From assembly GCA_001295865.1 (NCBI GenBank), contig LJHW01000004.1:248001-312000 (forward strand): 64,000 bases of DNA, given 5' to 3'. Below the pieces are notes generated by a model that did not search any database, was not told the origin of the DNA, and saw nothing but the letters and a program-made list of their open reading frames with translations. Positions 10,496-18,808 of the stretch are shown here, piece by piece. This DNA comes from a beta proteobacterium AAP65. GTDB taxonomy: Bacteria; Pseudomonadota; Gammaproteobacteria; Burkholderiales; Burkholderiaceae_C. A program made the translations under genes and the position numbers. Positions within the stretch are counted from its first letter, which is position 1; each line of letters opens with the position of its first letter.

Positions 10496-10576
10496 CGAGC
10501 GCGGCCCTGCCGCCGAGGGGGTGGCCGGGTGCACCACTAAACTTCCCGCAACTGATCTGTCCATGAAAACGATTCT

Positions 10577-10927
10577 ATGAGTGGCACCCCCGCAGGCTCT
10601 TCGCTCACCGACCAGGCCTACACCCAGGAAACCGGTGCGCTGCTCGCCCGCATCGAAGCGGCGGCCGACCGTTGGCTGCAGGACGACGTCATCGACATCG
10701 ACACCCACCGCAGCGGCGGCCTGCTGGAACTGAGCTTTCCCGACCGCAGCAAGATCATCGTGAACACGCAGCCGCCGCTGCACGAGGTGTGGATGGCGGC
10801 ACGCGGCGGTGGCTTCCACTACCGCTGGGTCGACGGCGCCTGGCGCGACACGCGCGATGGCAGCGAGTTCTTCGCCGCACTCAACGCCCATGCCAGCCGG
10901 CAAGCCGGCCGAGCGCTGCAGTTCTAG
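10577..10927 (+). CDS. cyaY: frataxin-like iron donor protein CyaY
   Basis: A 116-residue bacterial frataxin, a cytosolic iron-binding regulator of Isc iron-sulfur cluster assembly. Family features are the N-terminal acidic helix, VIDIDTHRSGGLLELSFPD, the conserved IIVNTQPPLHEVWMAARGGGFHY sheet, and a C-terminal helix containing GSEFFAALNAH. Divergent from lptM-lysA; its stop codon directly abuts the stop codon of the penicillin-binding protein gene on the other strand. Confidence 0.95.
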   Translation: MSGTPAGSSLTDQAYTQETGALLARIEAAADRWLQDDVIDIDTHRSGGLLELSFPDRSKIIVNTQPPLHEVWMAARGGGFHYRWVDGAWRDTRDGSEFFAALNAHASRQAGRALQF

Positions 10928-13306
10928 CTAGCGCTTGAACAGATCGAGGATGCTGCTGCGCTCTTCGGTGCTGGGCGGCTGCGGCACCTTGTCGTCCAGG
11001 CCCATGCTGACGATGCCCTGCTGGCCAACAAACTCGTCGAACATCCAGTAGGGGCCAGCCTGGATCACGCCCTCGGGCGGCAGCAGTTCCTGCACAGGTT
11101 CGTTGCGCAACGCGTGCTGCATGAATTCGATCCAGACCGGCAGTGACAGGCCGCCGCCGGTTTCCCGGTCGCCCAGCTTGCGCGGGGTGTCGTAGCCGAT
11201 CCACACCACCGCGGTCAGCGTGGGGTGGAAGCCGGCAAACCAGGCATCCATGGAATCGTTGGTGGTGCCGGTCTTGCCATAGATGTCGGGCCGCTTGAGC
11301 GTGGCCTGGGCGCGGGCGGCCGTGCCCGAGCGCGTGATCTCTTGCAACAGCGTGCTCATGACGAAGGCATTGCGCGCCGGCAGCACACGCTGGCTCTCTT
11401 CGAATGGCGTCAACTTGGCTTCGAGCAGCACCTTGCCCTTTTGGTCGGCGATGCGCTCGATGAGCTGCGGCTGCACGCCAAACCCGCCGTTGGCGAACAC
11501 GCTGTAGGCCGAGGCCATCTGCAGGGGCGTCACCGAGCCGGCGCCCAAGGCCATGGTCAGATAGGCCGGGTGTTTGGCGGGCTCAAAACCGAAGTGCTGG
11601 ATCCAGTCCTGCGCAAACTCGGTGCCCGTGCCCTGCAGCACGCGGATCGACACCATGTTTTTCGACTTCGCCAAGGCCGTCTGCAAGGGCATCGGCCCGT
11701 CGAACTTGCCGTCGTAGTTCTTTGGCTCCCACGGCTGGCTGCCGGTTGCCTCGGCATCGAAGAACAGCGGTGCGTCGTTGACCACCGTGGCGGGTGTAAA
11801 GCCCTTTTCCAGGGCGGCCGAGTAGATGAAAGGCTTGAAACTCGAACCCGGCTGGCGCCAAGCCTGGGTCACATGGTTGAACCTGCCACCGCCAAAGTCG
11901 AAGCCACCCACCATCGCGCGCAGCGTGCCGTTGCGCGGGTCGAGTGCAACAAAGGCACCTTCAACCTCGGGCACTTGTGTCAGCGCCCACTCTCCCTTGT
12001 TGAACGCCGGGTGCTTGTAAACACGCACCACCGCACCCCGCCGGATCTGCTTCTGCGGCAAAGCCTTCGCCGAGAGGCCGGAGGTCACAGGGCGCAGGCC
12101 CTCGCCAGTGATGGTGAGCGTGTCACCCGACTGGAGCATGACCACCACCTTGCGCGGGCCAGCTTCCAGCACCACCGCGGCGCGCAGGTCGTCGTTGTCG
12201 GGATGGTCGGCCAGGGCTTCGGCCACCCGCGCGTCGACCAGGGCTTCGTCGGCCGGCAAGCTCGTGTAGGCCTCCGGCCCGCGGTAGACCTGCCGCAGTT
12301 CAAAGTCCATCAGGCCGCGGCGCAGCGCCCGGTAGGCGACGATCTGGTCGGCCGCCTTCACCGTCAGGTAGACATTGAGACCACGTGTGTAGGTGTCTTC
12401 GCCGTACTGCGCGAAGACGAGCTGGCGCGCCGTCTCCGTCAGGTACTCGGCGTGGGGCGCGCTCTCGCGCTGGGTGCGGTAGCGCAGCTTTTCCGCCAGA
12501 GCCTCTTCGTGCTGAGCTTCGGTGATGAAGCCGGTCTCGAACATGCGGTTGATGATGTAGCGCTGCCGCACCGTGGCCCGGCGGGGGTTCGAAACCGGGT
12601 TGTACGCCGAGGGCGCCTTGGGCAGGCCGGCCAGCATCGCCGCCTCGGCCACGCTGACGTCCTTGAGCTTCTTGCCGAAATAGATTTCCGAAGCCGCCGC
12701 AAAACCGTTGGCACGCTGGCCCAGAAAAATCTGGTTCATGTACAGCTCGAGAATCTGGTCCTTGCTGAGCAGGCTCTCGATCTTCAGCGCCAAGAGGATT
12801 TCGTAAATCTTGCGTGTGAATGTCTTTTCGGTGGAGAGGTAGAAATTGCGCGCCACCTGCATCGTGATAGTGCTCGCGCCCTGGCTGCGGGCATCACGCA
12901 GGTTCTCCAGAGCGGCACGCGCCACACCTTTGTAGTCAACGCCACCATGCTGGTAGAAGCGCGCATCCTCGGCAGCGAGCACGGCGTCTTTCATGACCTG
13001 CGGGATCTGGGCAATCGGCTGGAAATTGCGGCGTTCCTCGCCGAACTCACCAAGCAGCACGCCATCGGACGAATAAACGCGCAGTGGCAGCTTGGGCCGG
13101 TAATCGGCAAGGCTGCTGATCTCGGGGAGGTTCGGGTAGGCCACCGCCAAGGCCACGCCGACCAGCAGCAAGATCGCAAACAGGCCCGCCAAGGCGAGCC
13201 CGCCGGCCCAGCCAGACACGCGCAGGACGCCGCTCAACCAGCGCGGCAGGCGCGAGGCTCGGGCGGAACTTGTTGCGGGGTCGCTCGCGGCGTCGTTGAC
13301 AGACAT
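10928..13306 (-). CDS. mrcA: penicillin-binding protein 1A, bifunctional
   Basis: A class A PBP of 792 residues that polymerises and crosslinks peptidoglycan in the periplasm. A cytoplasmic tail and one membrane anchor (about 34-56) come first. The glycosyltransferase domain has its catalytic Glu in AAEDARFYQH (about E113) and GASTITMQVARNFYL. The transpeptidase domain has SxxK at 488-491 (GSSFKPF), SKN in ALAKSKNMVS and KTGTTN. An OB-like insertion lies between the domains (about 330-450), as in PBP1A/PonA. ATG at 13306. It lies divergently next to pilM, the usual ponA-pilM arrangement in Proteobacteria. Confidence 0.96.
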   Translation of the reverse strand: MSVNDAASDPATSSARASRLPRWLSGVLRVSGWAGGLALAGLFAILLLVGVALAVAYPNLPEISSLADYRPKLPLRVYSSDGVLLGEFGEERRNFQPIAQIPQVMKDAVLAAEDARFYQHGGVDYKGVARAALENLRDARSQGASTITMQVARNFYLSTEKTFTRKIYEILLALKIESLLSKDQILELYMNQIFLGQRANGFAAASEIYFGKKLKDVSVAEAAMLAGLPKAPSAYNPVSNPRRATVRQRYIINRMFETGFITEAQHEEALAEKLRYRTQRESAPHAEYLTETARQLVFAQYGEDTYTRGLNVYLTVKAADQIVAYRALRRGLMDFELRQVYRGPEAYTSLPADEALVDARVAEALADHPDNDDLRAAVVLEAGPRKVVVMLQSGDTLTITGEGLRPVTSGLSAKALPQKQIRRGAVVRVYKHPAFNKGEWALTQVPEVEGAFVALDPRNGTLRAMVGGFDFGGGRFNHVTQAWRQPGSSFKPFIYSAALEKGFTPATVVNDAPLFFDAEATGSQPWEPKNYDGKFDGPMPLQTALAKSKNMVSIRVLQGTGTEFAQDWIQHFGFEPAKHPAYLTMALGAGSVTPLQMASAYSVFANGGFGVQPQLIERIADQKGKVLLEAKLTPFEESQRVLPARNAFVMSTLLQEITRSGTAARAQATLKRPDIYGKTGTTNDSMDAWFAGFHPTLTAVVWIGYDTPRKLGDRETGGGLSLPVWIEFMQHALRNEPVQELLPPEGVIQAGPYWMFDEFVGQQGIVSMGLDDKVPQPPSTEERSSILDLFKR

Positions 13307-13631
13307 AAAGAACCCGAAAGCCGGGCCGAAAGATTATAGGGAGCGGGTTTTCACGGCACGTTCTGGCCGGCCAGACCTGGTGCAGGCCGTTCGCCGTGAC
13401 ATTGTCCACAGCCGCCCGGCCACCGGCCGGGGGAATCAAGGGTGGGTCTTGCGGCTTGTTTCAACTGTGGCGCCAGCGTCAGGCAATGGCAACGAGCATA
13501 GGCTTCCTGGGGTGGCTTTTTCTTTGGTGCACAAGGGCTTTACTGCTAGCATTGAAGTAACTTCTTAACAAGCCTTGGGCTCTTTTCGGGTTCCGTGCGA
13601 CTGAAGGCCGAGTGGCTGGGGAGTGTGAGAC
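13307..13631. other. divergent intergenic region mrcA / pilM
   Basis: This is the only gene-free stretch longer than 300 bases. It holds the leader regions of mrcA (leftward) and pilM (rightward), a probable pilM promoter at 13524-13552, and a short imperfect GC-rich inverted repeat near 13407-13425 without a T tract. I see no conserved small ORF and no RNA gene. Confidence 0.7.
13524..13552 (+). promoter_or_regulatory. probable sigma70 promoter of pilMNOPQ
   Basis: TTGGTG (13524-13529) and TAGCAT (13547-13552) are separated by 17 bases, with TGC immediately upstream of the -10 (extended -10). The start would be near 13559, leaving a leader of about 70 bases before the TTG start of pilM. Confidence 0.45.
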
Positions 13632-14711
13632 TTGGGTTTTCTTGACACATTGCTGGGCCGCAAACACCCGCCCATGATCGGGCTGGACATCAGTTCTTCC
13701 AGCGTCAAGTTGGTCGAGCTGGGCCAAACCGCCGGCGGCGAACTGGTCCTGGAGCGTTTTGCCTCCGAGCCCTTCGAGAAGGGCTGGATCACCGACGGCC
13801 AGATCGAAAAGTTCGACGAGGTCGCTGCCGCCGTCAAGCGCGTGGTCAGCAAGAGCGGCACCAAGACGAAGCAGGTCGTGATGGCCATGCCGCAGTCGGC
13901 CGTGATCACCAAGAAGATCATGCTGCCCGCCGGCCTGCGTGAAGAAGAGATGGAGATCCAGGTCGAGAGCGAGGCCAACCAGTACATCCCGTTTTCGCTC
14001 GACGAGGTGAGCCTGGATTTCTGCGTCGTCGGCCCCAGCCCCACCTCGGCCGGTGACGTTGAAGTGCTGATCGCCGCCTCGCGCCGCGACCGCGTGCAAG
14101 ACCGCCAGGGCCTGGCCGAGGCCGCCGGGCTGAAGCCCGTGGTGCTGGACATCGAATCGCACGCCTCGCGCCTGGCCATGGGCCGCGTCGTCGGGGCCCT
14201 GCCCAACGAAGGCCGCGATGCGCTGGTGGCGCTGTTCGAGATCGGCGCCGACACCACCAGCCTGAAAGTGCTGCGCGACGACGAAATGCTCTACGACCGC
14301 GACCAGGCATTCGGCGGCTCGCAGCTCACGCAACTCATCAGCCGCCAGTACGGGTTCAGCTTCGAAGAAGCCGAAGCCAAAAAACTCAGCGGCGACCTGC
14401 CCGAAGACTACGAGAGCGTCATCCTGTCGCCCTTCGTCGACAGCCTGTCGCAAGAGATCGGCCGCGCCCTGCAGTACTTCTTCACCAGCACGCCGCACCA
14501 CAAGGTGCACTACGTGATGCTGGCGGGCGGTACCGCCACCCTGCCCGGTCTGAAAGACCGTGTCACCGACCTGACGGGCTTCGCCTCCAGCGTGGTCAAC
14601 CCCTTCGACCAGATGCAACTCGGGTCTTCCGTCCGTGAAAGCCGGGTGCGCCGCGAAGCGCCCTCCTACCTCACGGCTTGCGGTCTGGCGATGCGGAGGT
14701 TCCTGCAGTGA
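13632..14711 (+). CDS. pilM: type IV pilus inner-membrane platform protein PilM
   Basis: An actin-like cytoplasmic ATP-binding protein (359 residues) that binds the N-terminal tail of PilN and links the alignment complex to the pilus motor. The N-terminal phosphate loop IGLDISSSSVKLVEL, the segment RDALVALFEIGADTTSLKV and the late VMLAGGTATLPGLKDRV are family motifs. The start is TTG at 13632 behind GGGGAGTGTGAG; no ATG gives the conserved N-terminus. The stop overlaps the GTG of pilN. First gene of pilMNOPQ. Confidence 0.96.
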   Translation: MGFLDTLLGRKHPPMIGLDISSSSVKLVELGQTAGGELVLERFASEPFEKGWITDGQIEKFDEVAAAVKRVVSKSGTKTKQVVMAMPQSAVITKKIMLPAGLREEEMEIQVESEANQYIPFSLDEVSLDFCVVGPSPTSAGDVEVLIAASRRDRVQDRQGLAEAAGLKPVVLDIESHASRLAMGRVVGALPNEGRDALVALFEIGADTTSLKVLRDDEMLYDRDQAFGGSQLTQLISRQYGFSFEEAEAKKLSGDLPEDYESVILSPFVDSLSQEIGRALQYFFTSTPHHKVHYVMLAGGTATLPGLKDRVTDLTGFASSVVNPFDQMQLGSSVRESRVRREAPSYLTACGLAMRRFLQ

Positions 14712-15337
14712 TCCTGATCAACCTGCTGCCGCACCGCGAAGAAAAGCGGCGCCAGCGCAAACGGGCCTATTTCGCCAGCCTCGCCGCCTGTGCCGTGGCC
14801 GGTGCGGCCATCGTCGCCGTCTGGTACACCGTGCTGGGCCAGATGACGGCCGACCAGGAATCGCGCAATGCCTTCCTGCAGGCCGAGATCACGCGGCTCG
14901 ATTCGCAGATCAAGGACATCGCAACGCTGCGGGCCGAGATCGAAGCGCTGAACGCGCGCAAGAAGGCGGTCGAAGACCTGCAGAACGACCGCAACGTGCC
15001 TGTTTACCTGCTCAACGAACTGGTGCAGCAGACGCCCGAAGGCGTTTTCCTCACCAGCATTCGCCAGACGGGGCAGATCGTGTCGATCACCGGTGTGGCG
15101 CAGACCAACGAGCGTGTGTCGGAGTTCCTGCGCAACGCGCTTTACAACTCGAGCTGGCTCGAAAAGCCCGATCTGGTGGAGATTCGCGCCTCCAACATCA
15201 CGACGGGCGCACGCGACCAGCGCCGCCTGTTCGACTTCTCGATGCGCGTGACCATCAAGCGCCAGCGCACGGCCGCTCCGGCGGGCGCTGCTGCCGCATC
15301 GGCACCCGCCGTTTCAGTGCCCGCCAAGGCGAGCTGA
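14708..15337 (+). CDS. pilN: type IV pilus alignment protein PilN
   Basis: A 209-residue bitopic inner-membrane protein that pairs with PilO. The cytoplasmic tail begins INLLPHREEKRRQRKR, the exact PilM-binding motif of the family. It is followed by one membrane helix (about 25-43), a periplasmic coiled coil and a ferredoxin-like domain. The start is GTG at 14708 in a GTGA overlap with the pilM stop; the longer upstream frame lies inside pilM. An Ala-rich C-terminal tail ends the protein. Confidence 0.95.
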   Translation: MILINLLPHREEKRRQRKRAYFASLAACAVAGAAIVAVWYTVLGQMTADQESRNAFLQAEITRLDSQIKDIATLRAEIEALNARKKAVEDLQNDRNVPVYLLNELVQQTPEGVFLTSIRQTGQIVSITGVAQTNERVSEFLRNALYNSSWLEKPDLVEIRASNITTGARDQRRLFDFSMRVTIKRQRTAAPAGAAAASAPAVSVPAKAS

Positions 15338-15344
15338 GGTCCGC

Positions 15345-16016
15345 ATGGCCAAGCCCTCCACCATGAATTTCGACGTCACCGGCTTTGTCGAGCAGGCGGC
15401 GTCCCAGTTTCGCAACCTCAACCCCAACGAGCCGGGTCAGTGGCCGCCGCTGCCCAAGATCGCAACCTGGCTGGCCGCCGCGGGCGCGGTGGTTTTCCTC
15501 GGCTGGTTTCTTCTGCTCTCGGCCGCCACGCAAGACCTGGAAGACCTGCGCGCCAAGGAGCCGCAGCTCAAGACCACCTACAAAGACCGCCTCACCCAGG
15601 CCGTCAACCTGAGCGAGTACCGCAAGCAGCGTCTGCAGGTGCAGGAGTACGTGACGCAGCTCGAGAAGCAGCTGCCCGGCAAGGCCGAGATCGACGCCCT
15701 GCTGTCCGACATCAACCAGGCCGGCCTGGGGCGTGGCCTGCAGTTCGAGCTCTTCCGCCCGGGCCAGGTGCAGATCAAGGACTACTACGCCGAACTGCCG
15801 ATCGCCATCCGCGTGACCGGCCGCTACCACGACGTCGGGTCTTTCGCCGCCGATGTGGCCAACCTCTCGCGCATCGTGACCTTGCAGAACCTGGTCATCA
15901 CGCCCGTGAACAACCGGGATGCCTCGGGCAACCTCGCGATGGAAGCCACGGCGCGCACCTACCGCTACCTCGACACCAACGAGATCGCCGAGCAGCGCAA
16001 GGGGGGCAAGAAGTGA
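15345..16016 (+). CDS. pilO: type IV pilus alignment protein PilO
   Basis: A 223-residue inner-membrane protein that forms heterodimers with PilN and binds PilP. A short Pro-rich cytoplasmic part precedes one membrane helix (about 42-60). Then come a coiled coil (LRAKEPQLKTTYKDRL...YVTQLEKQLP) and the periplasmic ferredoxin-like domain with FELFRPG and ELPIAIRVTGRYHDVGSF, typical of PilO. The stop overlaps the GTG start of pilP. Confidence 0.95.
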   Translation: MAKPSTMNFDVTGFVEQAASQFRNLNPNEPGQWPPLPKIATWLAAAGAVVFLGWFLLLSAATQDLEDLRAKEPQLKTTYKDRLTQAVNLSEYRKQRLQVQEYVTQLEKQLPGKAEIDALLSDINQAGLGRGLQFELFRPGQVQIKDYYAELPIAIRVTGRYHDVGSFAADVANLSRIVTLQNLVITPVNNRDASGNLAMEATARTYRYLDTNEIAEQRKGGKK

Positions 16017-16546
16017 GCCGCCTGCACCTCATCACACTGGTTCTGACCGGCACCGCTTTGTTGGGTGCTTGCAGCGCCGAGCACGACGAACTGCGCGAAT
16101 GGATGGAACAGCAGCGGCGCGAGGCCAAGCCGAGCGTGCAGCCGCTGCAGCCGCCCAAGAAGTTCGACCCCGAGCCCTATGGCGCGGCGCAAGGCGTGGA
16201 ACCTTTCAGTACACAAAAGCTGTCGGTGGCGCTCAAGCAGGAAGCACGGCAGCCGAATTCCCTGTTGGCCGCGGAATTGAACCGCCGCAAGGAACCGCTG
16301 GAGGCCTACCCGCTGGACAGCATGAGCATGGTGGGCAGCGTCAACAAGGAAGGCCGGCCCTTCGCGCTGCTGCGGGTAGACAACCTGCTCTACCAAGTGA
16401 AGGTGGGCGACCACCTGGGCCAGAACTACGGGCTCATCACGAAGATCGCCGAGACCGAGATCGTGTTGCGCGAACTGGTCATGGACGCCAGCGGCGAGAT
16501 GATCGAGCGCCCCGCGACACTGCAACTGCAGGAGAGGGCGCGATGA
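16013..16546 (+). CDS. pilP: type IV pilus lipoprotein PilP
   Basis: A 177-residue inner-membrane lipoprotein that connects PilNO to the secretin. The start is GTG at 16013 (GTGA overlap with pilO). The signal ends LLGAC with the lipidated Cys at about 20. The C-terminal half is the PilP beta-domain: PLDSMSMVGSV, FALLRVDNLLYQVKVGDHLGQNYG and LQLQER. The stop overlaps the ATG of pilQ. Confidence 0.95.
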   Translation: MSRLHLITLVLTGTALLGACSAEHDELREWMEQQRREAKPSVQPLQPPKKFDPEPYGAAQGVEPFSTQKLSVALKQEARQPNSLLAAELNRRKEPLEAYPLDSMSMVGSVNKEGRPFALLRVDNLLYQVKVGDHLGQNYGLITKIAETEIVLRELVMDASGEMIERPATLQLQERAR

Positions 16547-18747
16547 AGACCTTTCAGGAGAGATGCACCATGTCGCATTGGCGTGCCGCCCTTGCCGCTT
16601 TGTCTGCCGCCAGCGCCCTGCTTGTGCCGCTGTCTTCGTGGGCCCAGAACGCGATCCAGTCGATCACCAGCAGCCAGCAAGCCGGCACGGAGGTCGTGCG
16701 TGTCGAGTTGAGCGAAGCCCTCACCGCCGTGCCCAACGGCTTCTCGGTGCAAGCGCCACCGCGCATTGCCATCGATTTGCCCGGCGTGATCAACGGCCTG
16801 GGCCGCAACAGCATCGACATCAACCAGGGCAACCTGCGCTCGGCCAGCGTGGCCCAGGCGGGTGACCGCTCACGGCTGGTTCTGAACCTGAAGCAGGCCT
16901 CGGGCTACCGCGCGCAGGTGCAGGGCAAGGTGCTCCTGGTGATCCTCGACACCGCCGGCCCTGCCATCGCGCCTGAAGCCGTGGCCACAGCGACACCGGC
17001 TGCCGGCACCGCAGGGCAGACCGTGCAGTTCGCTGCGCCGCAGAACACGGCGCCCCTGGCACTGCGCGACATCGACTTCCGCCGCGGCCAGGACGGCACT
17101 GGCCGCGTCATCGTGAACCTGCCCAGCACGCAAGTGGGCGTGGACATCCGCCAGCAGGGCCAGACCCTGGTGGTCGAGTTCCTGCGCTCCAGCCTGCCCG
17201 AGAACCTGCGCCGCCGGCTCGATGTCACCGACTTCGGCACGCCTGTGCGCACGGTGTCCACCTTCCAGTCGGGCGACCGTGTGCGCATGGTCGTCGAGCC
17301 CAGCGGCTCGTGGGAGCACAGCGCCTACCAGAGCGACAACCAGTTCGTGCTGGAAGTGCGCCCGGTCAAGGTCGACCCCAACAAGCTGACGCAAGGCCCG
17401 GGCTTCCAGGGCGAGAAGCTGAGCCTGAACTTCCAGAACATCGAAGTGCGGGCGCTGCTGCAGGTGATTGCCGACTTCACCAACTTCAACGTCGTCACCA
17501 GCGACACCGTGACGGGCACCGTCACGCTGCGCCTGAAAGACGTGCCCTGGGACCAGGCGCTCGACATCATCCTGCAGAGCAAGGGCCTGGGCGTGCGCAA
17601 GAACGGCAACGTGCTGTGGATCGCACCGAAAGACGAGCTGGCCGCGAAGGAGCAGGTTGACCTCGAAGCCAAGAAGAAAGTGGCCGAGCTGGAGCCGCTG
17701 CGCACGCAGGCTTTCCAGCTGAACTACACCAAGGCCGAAGAGGTGGCCAAGGGCCTGACCGGGCAGAACACCGCCGGCGGCAATGCCGGTGGGGGCCAGA
17801 ACTCGCGCATCCTGTCGCCGCGCGGCAGCGTGATTTTCGAGACCCGCACCAACCAGCTCTTCGTGAACGACATCCCGTCCAAGCTCGAAGAAATCCAAGC
17901 GCTGATCACCAAGATCGACATCCCTGTGCGCCAGGTGCTGATCGAGGCCCGCATCGTCGAAGCCGACGACAGCTTTGGCCGGGCCCTGGGTGTGCGCCTT
18001 GGCGGCAACGACCTGCGCGGTGTTCGCGGTGGTACGCCGGGTTATGGCGTGGGTGGCGACAACCGCGTGACCATCGGCAGCAACTACGCCGCCATCGGTT
18101 ACCAAACGGGCCAGGGCGGCACCGCACCGGCCTTTGCCGACAGCGCCTTCATCAGCTTCCCGGCCAACACCACGGCCTTCAGTGGCAGCAATGCGGCCAC
18201 CTTTGCGCTGTCGCTGTTCGGGGCCACGGCCAACCGCTTCCTCAACCTCGAGTTGTCGGCGCTGGAAGCCGAAGGCAAGGGCAACATCGTCTCCAGCCCG
18301 CGTGTCATCACGGCCGACCAGACGAAGGCTCGCATCGAGCAAGGCGAAGAGATCCCTTACCAGCAGGCCACCTCCAGCGGCGCGACTTCGGTGCAGTTCA
18401 AGAAGGCCAGCCTGAGCCTCGAAGTGACACCGCAGATCACGCCCGAGGGCAACGTCATCCTCGACCTGGAAGTCAACAAGGACAGCCGCGGCGCGCTGAC
18501 AGCCGCCGGCCCGGCCATCAACACCAAACAGGTGAAGACGCAGGTGCTGGTGGAGAACGGCGGCACCGTCGTGATCGGCGGCATCTTCACGCAGGACGAA
18601 CAGACCGAGGTCAACAAGGTGCCGCTGCTCGGCGACATCCCTTACCTCGGCTACCTCTTCCAGAACCGCGTGCGCAGCACCCGCAAGACCGAGTTGCTGA
18701 TCTTCATCACGCCGAAGATCGTGACGGACCGGTCGGCGGCGCGTTGA
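16543..18747 (+). CDS. pilQ: type IV pilus secretin PilQ
   Basis: The outer-membrane channel for the pilus fibre (734 residues from ATG 16543, which overlaps the pilP stop). An internal ATG at 16570 also has a good AGGAGA site and would keep the signal peptide, which ends about SSWA-Q. After it come two AMIN domains (about 40-270) that bind peptidoglycan, an STN/N0 domain (EKLSLNFQNIEVRALLQVIADFTN), an N1 domain, and the secretin beta domain with VQFKKASLSLEVTPQIT. The end reads VPLLGDIPYLGYLF followed by TELLIFITPKIV. A Gly-rich loop lies at about 407-417. Confidence 0.97.
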   Translation: MKTFQERCTMSHWRAALAALSAASALLVPLSSWAQNAIQSITSSQQAGTEVVRVELSEALTAVPNGFSVQAPPRIAIDLPGVINGLGRNSIDINQGNLRSASVAQAGDRSRLVLNLKQASGYRAQVQGKVLLVILDTAGPAIAPEAVATATPAAGTAGQTVQFAAPQNTAPLALRDIDFRRGQDGTGRVIVNLPSTQVGVDIRQQGQTLVVEFLRSSLPENLRRRLDVTDFGTPVRTVSTFQSGDRVRMVVEPSGSWEHSAYQSDNQFVLEVRPVKVDPNKLTQGPGFQGEKLSLNFQNIEVRALLQVIADFTNFNVVTSDTVTGTVTLRLKDVPWDQALDIILQSKGLGVRKNGNVLWIAPKDELAAKEQVDLEAKKKVAELEPLRTQAFQLNYTKAEEVAKGLTGQNTAGGNAGGGQNSRILSPRGSVIFETRTNQLFVNDIPSKLEEIQALITKIDIPVRQVLIEARIVEADDSFGRALGVRLGGNDLRGVRGGTPGYGVGGDNRVTIGSNYAAIGYQTGQGGTAPAFADSAFISFPANTTAFSGSNAATFALSLFGATANRFLNLELSALEAEGKGNIVSSPRVITADQTKARIEQGEEIPYQQATSSGATSVQFKKASLSLEVTPQITPEGNVILDLEVNKDSRGALTAAGPAINTKQVKTQVLVENGGTVVIGGIFTQDEQTEVNKVPLLGDIPYLGYLFQNRVRSTRKTELLIFITPKIVTDRSAAR

Positions 18748-18808
18748 ACATCACCACAGCATGCCCGGCGGCACGGCACGCCTGTCCCTCGCCGGACCTT
18801 AGGACCTG

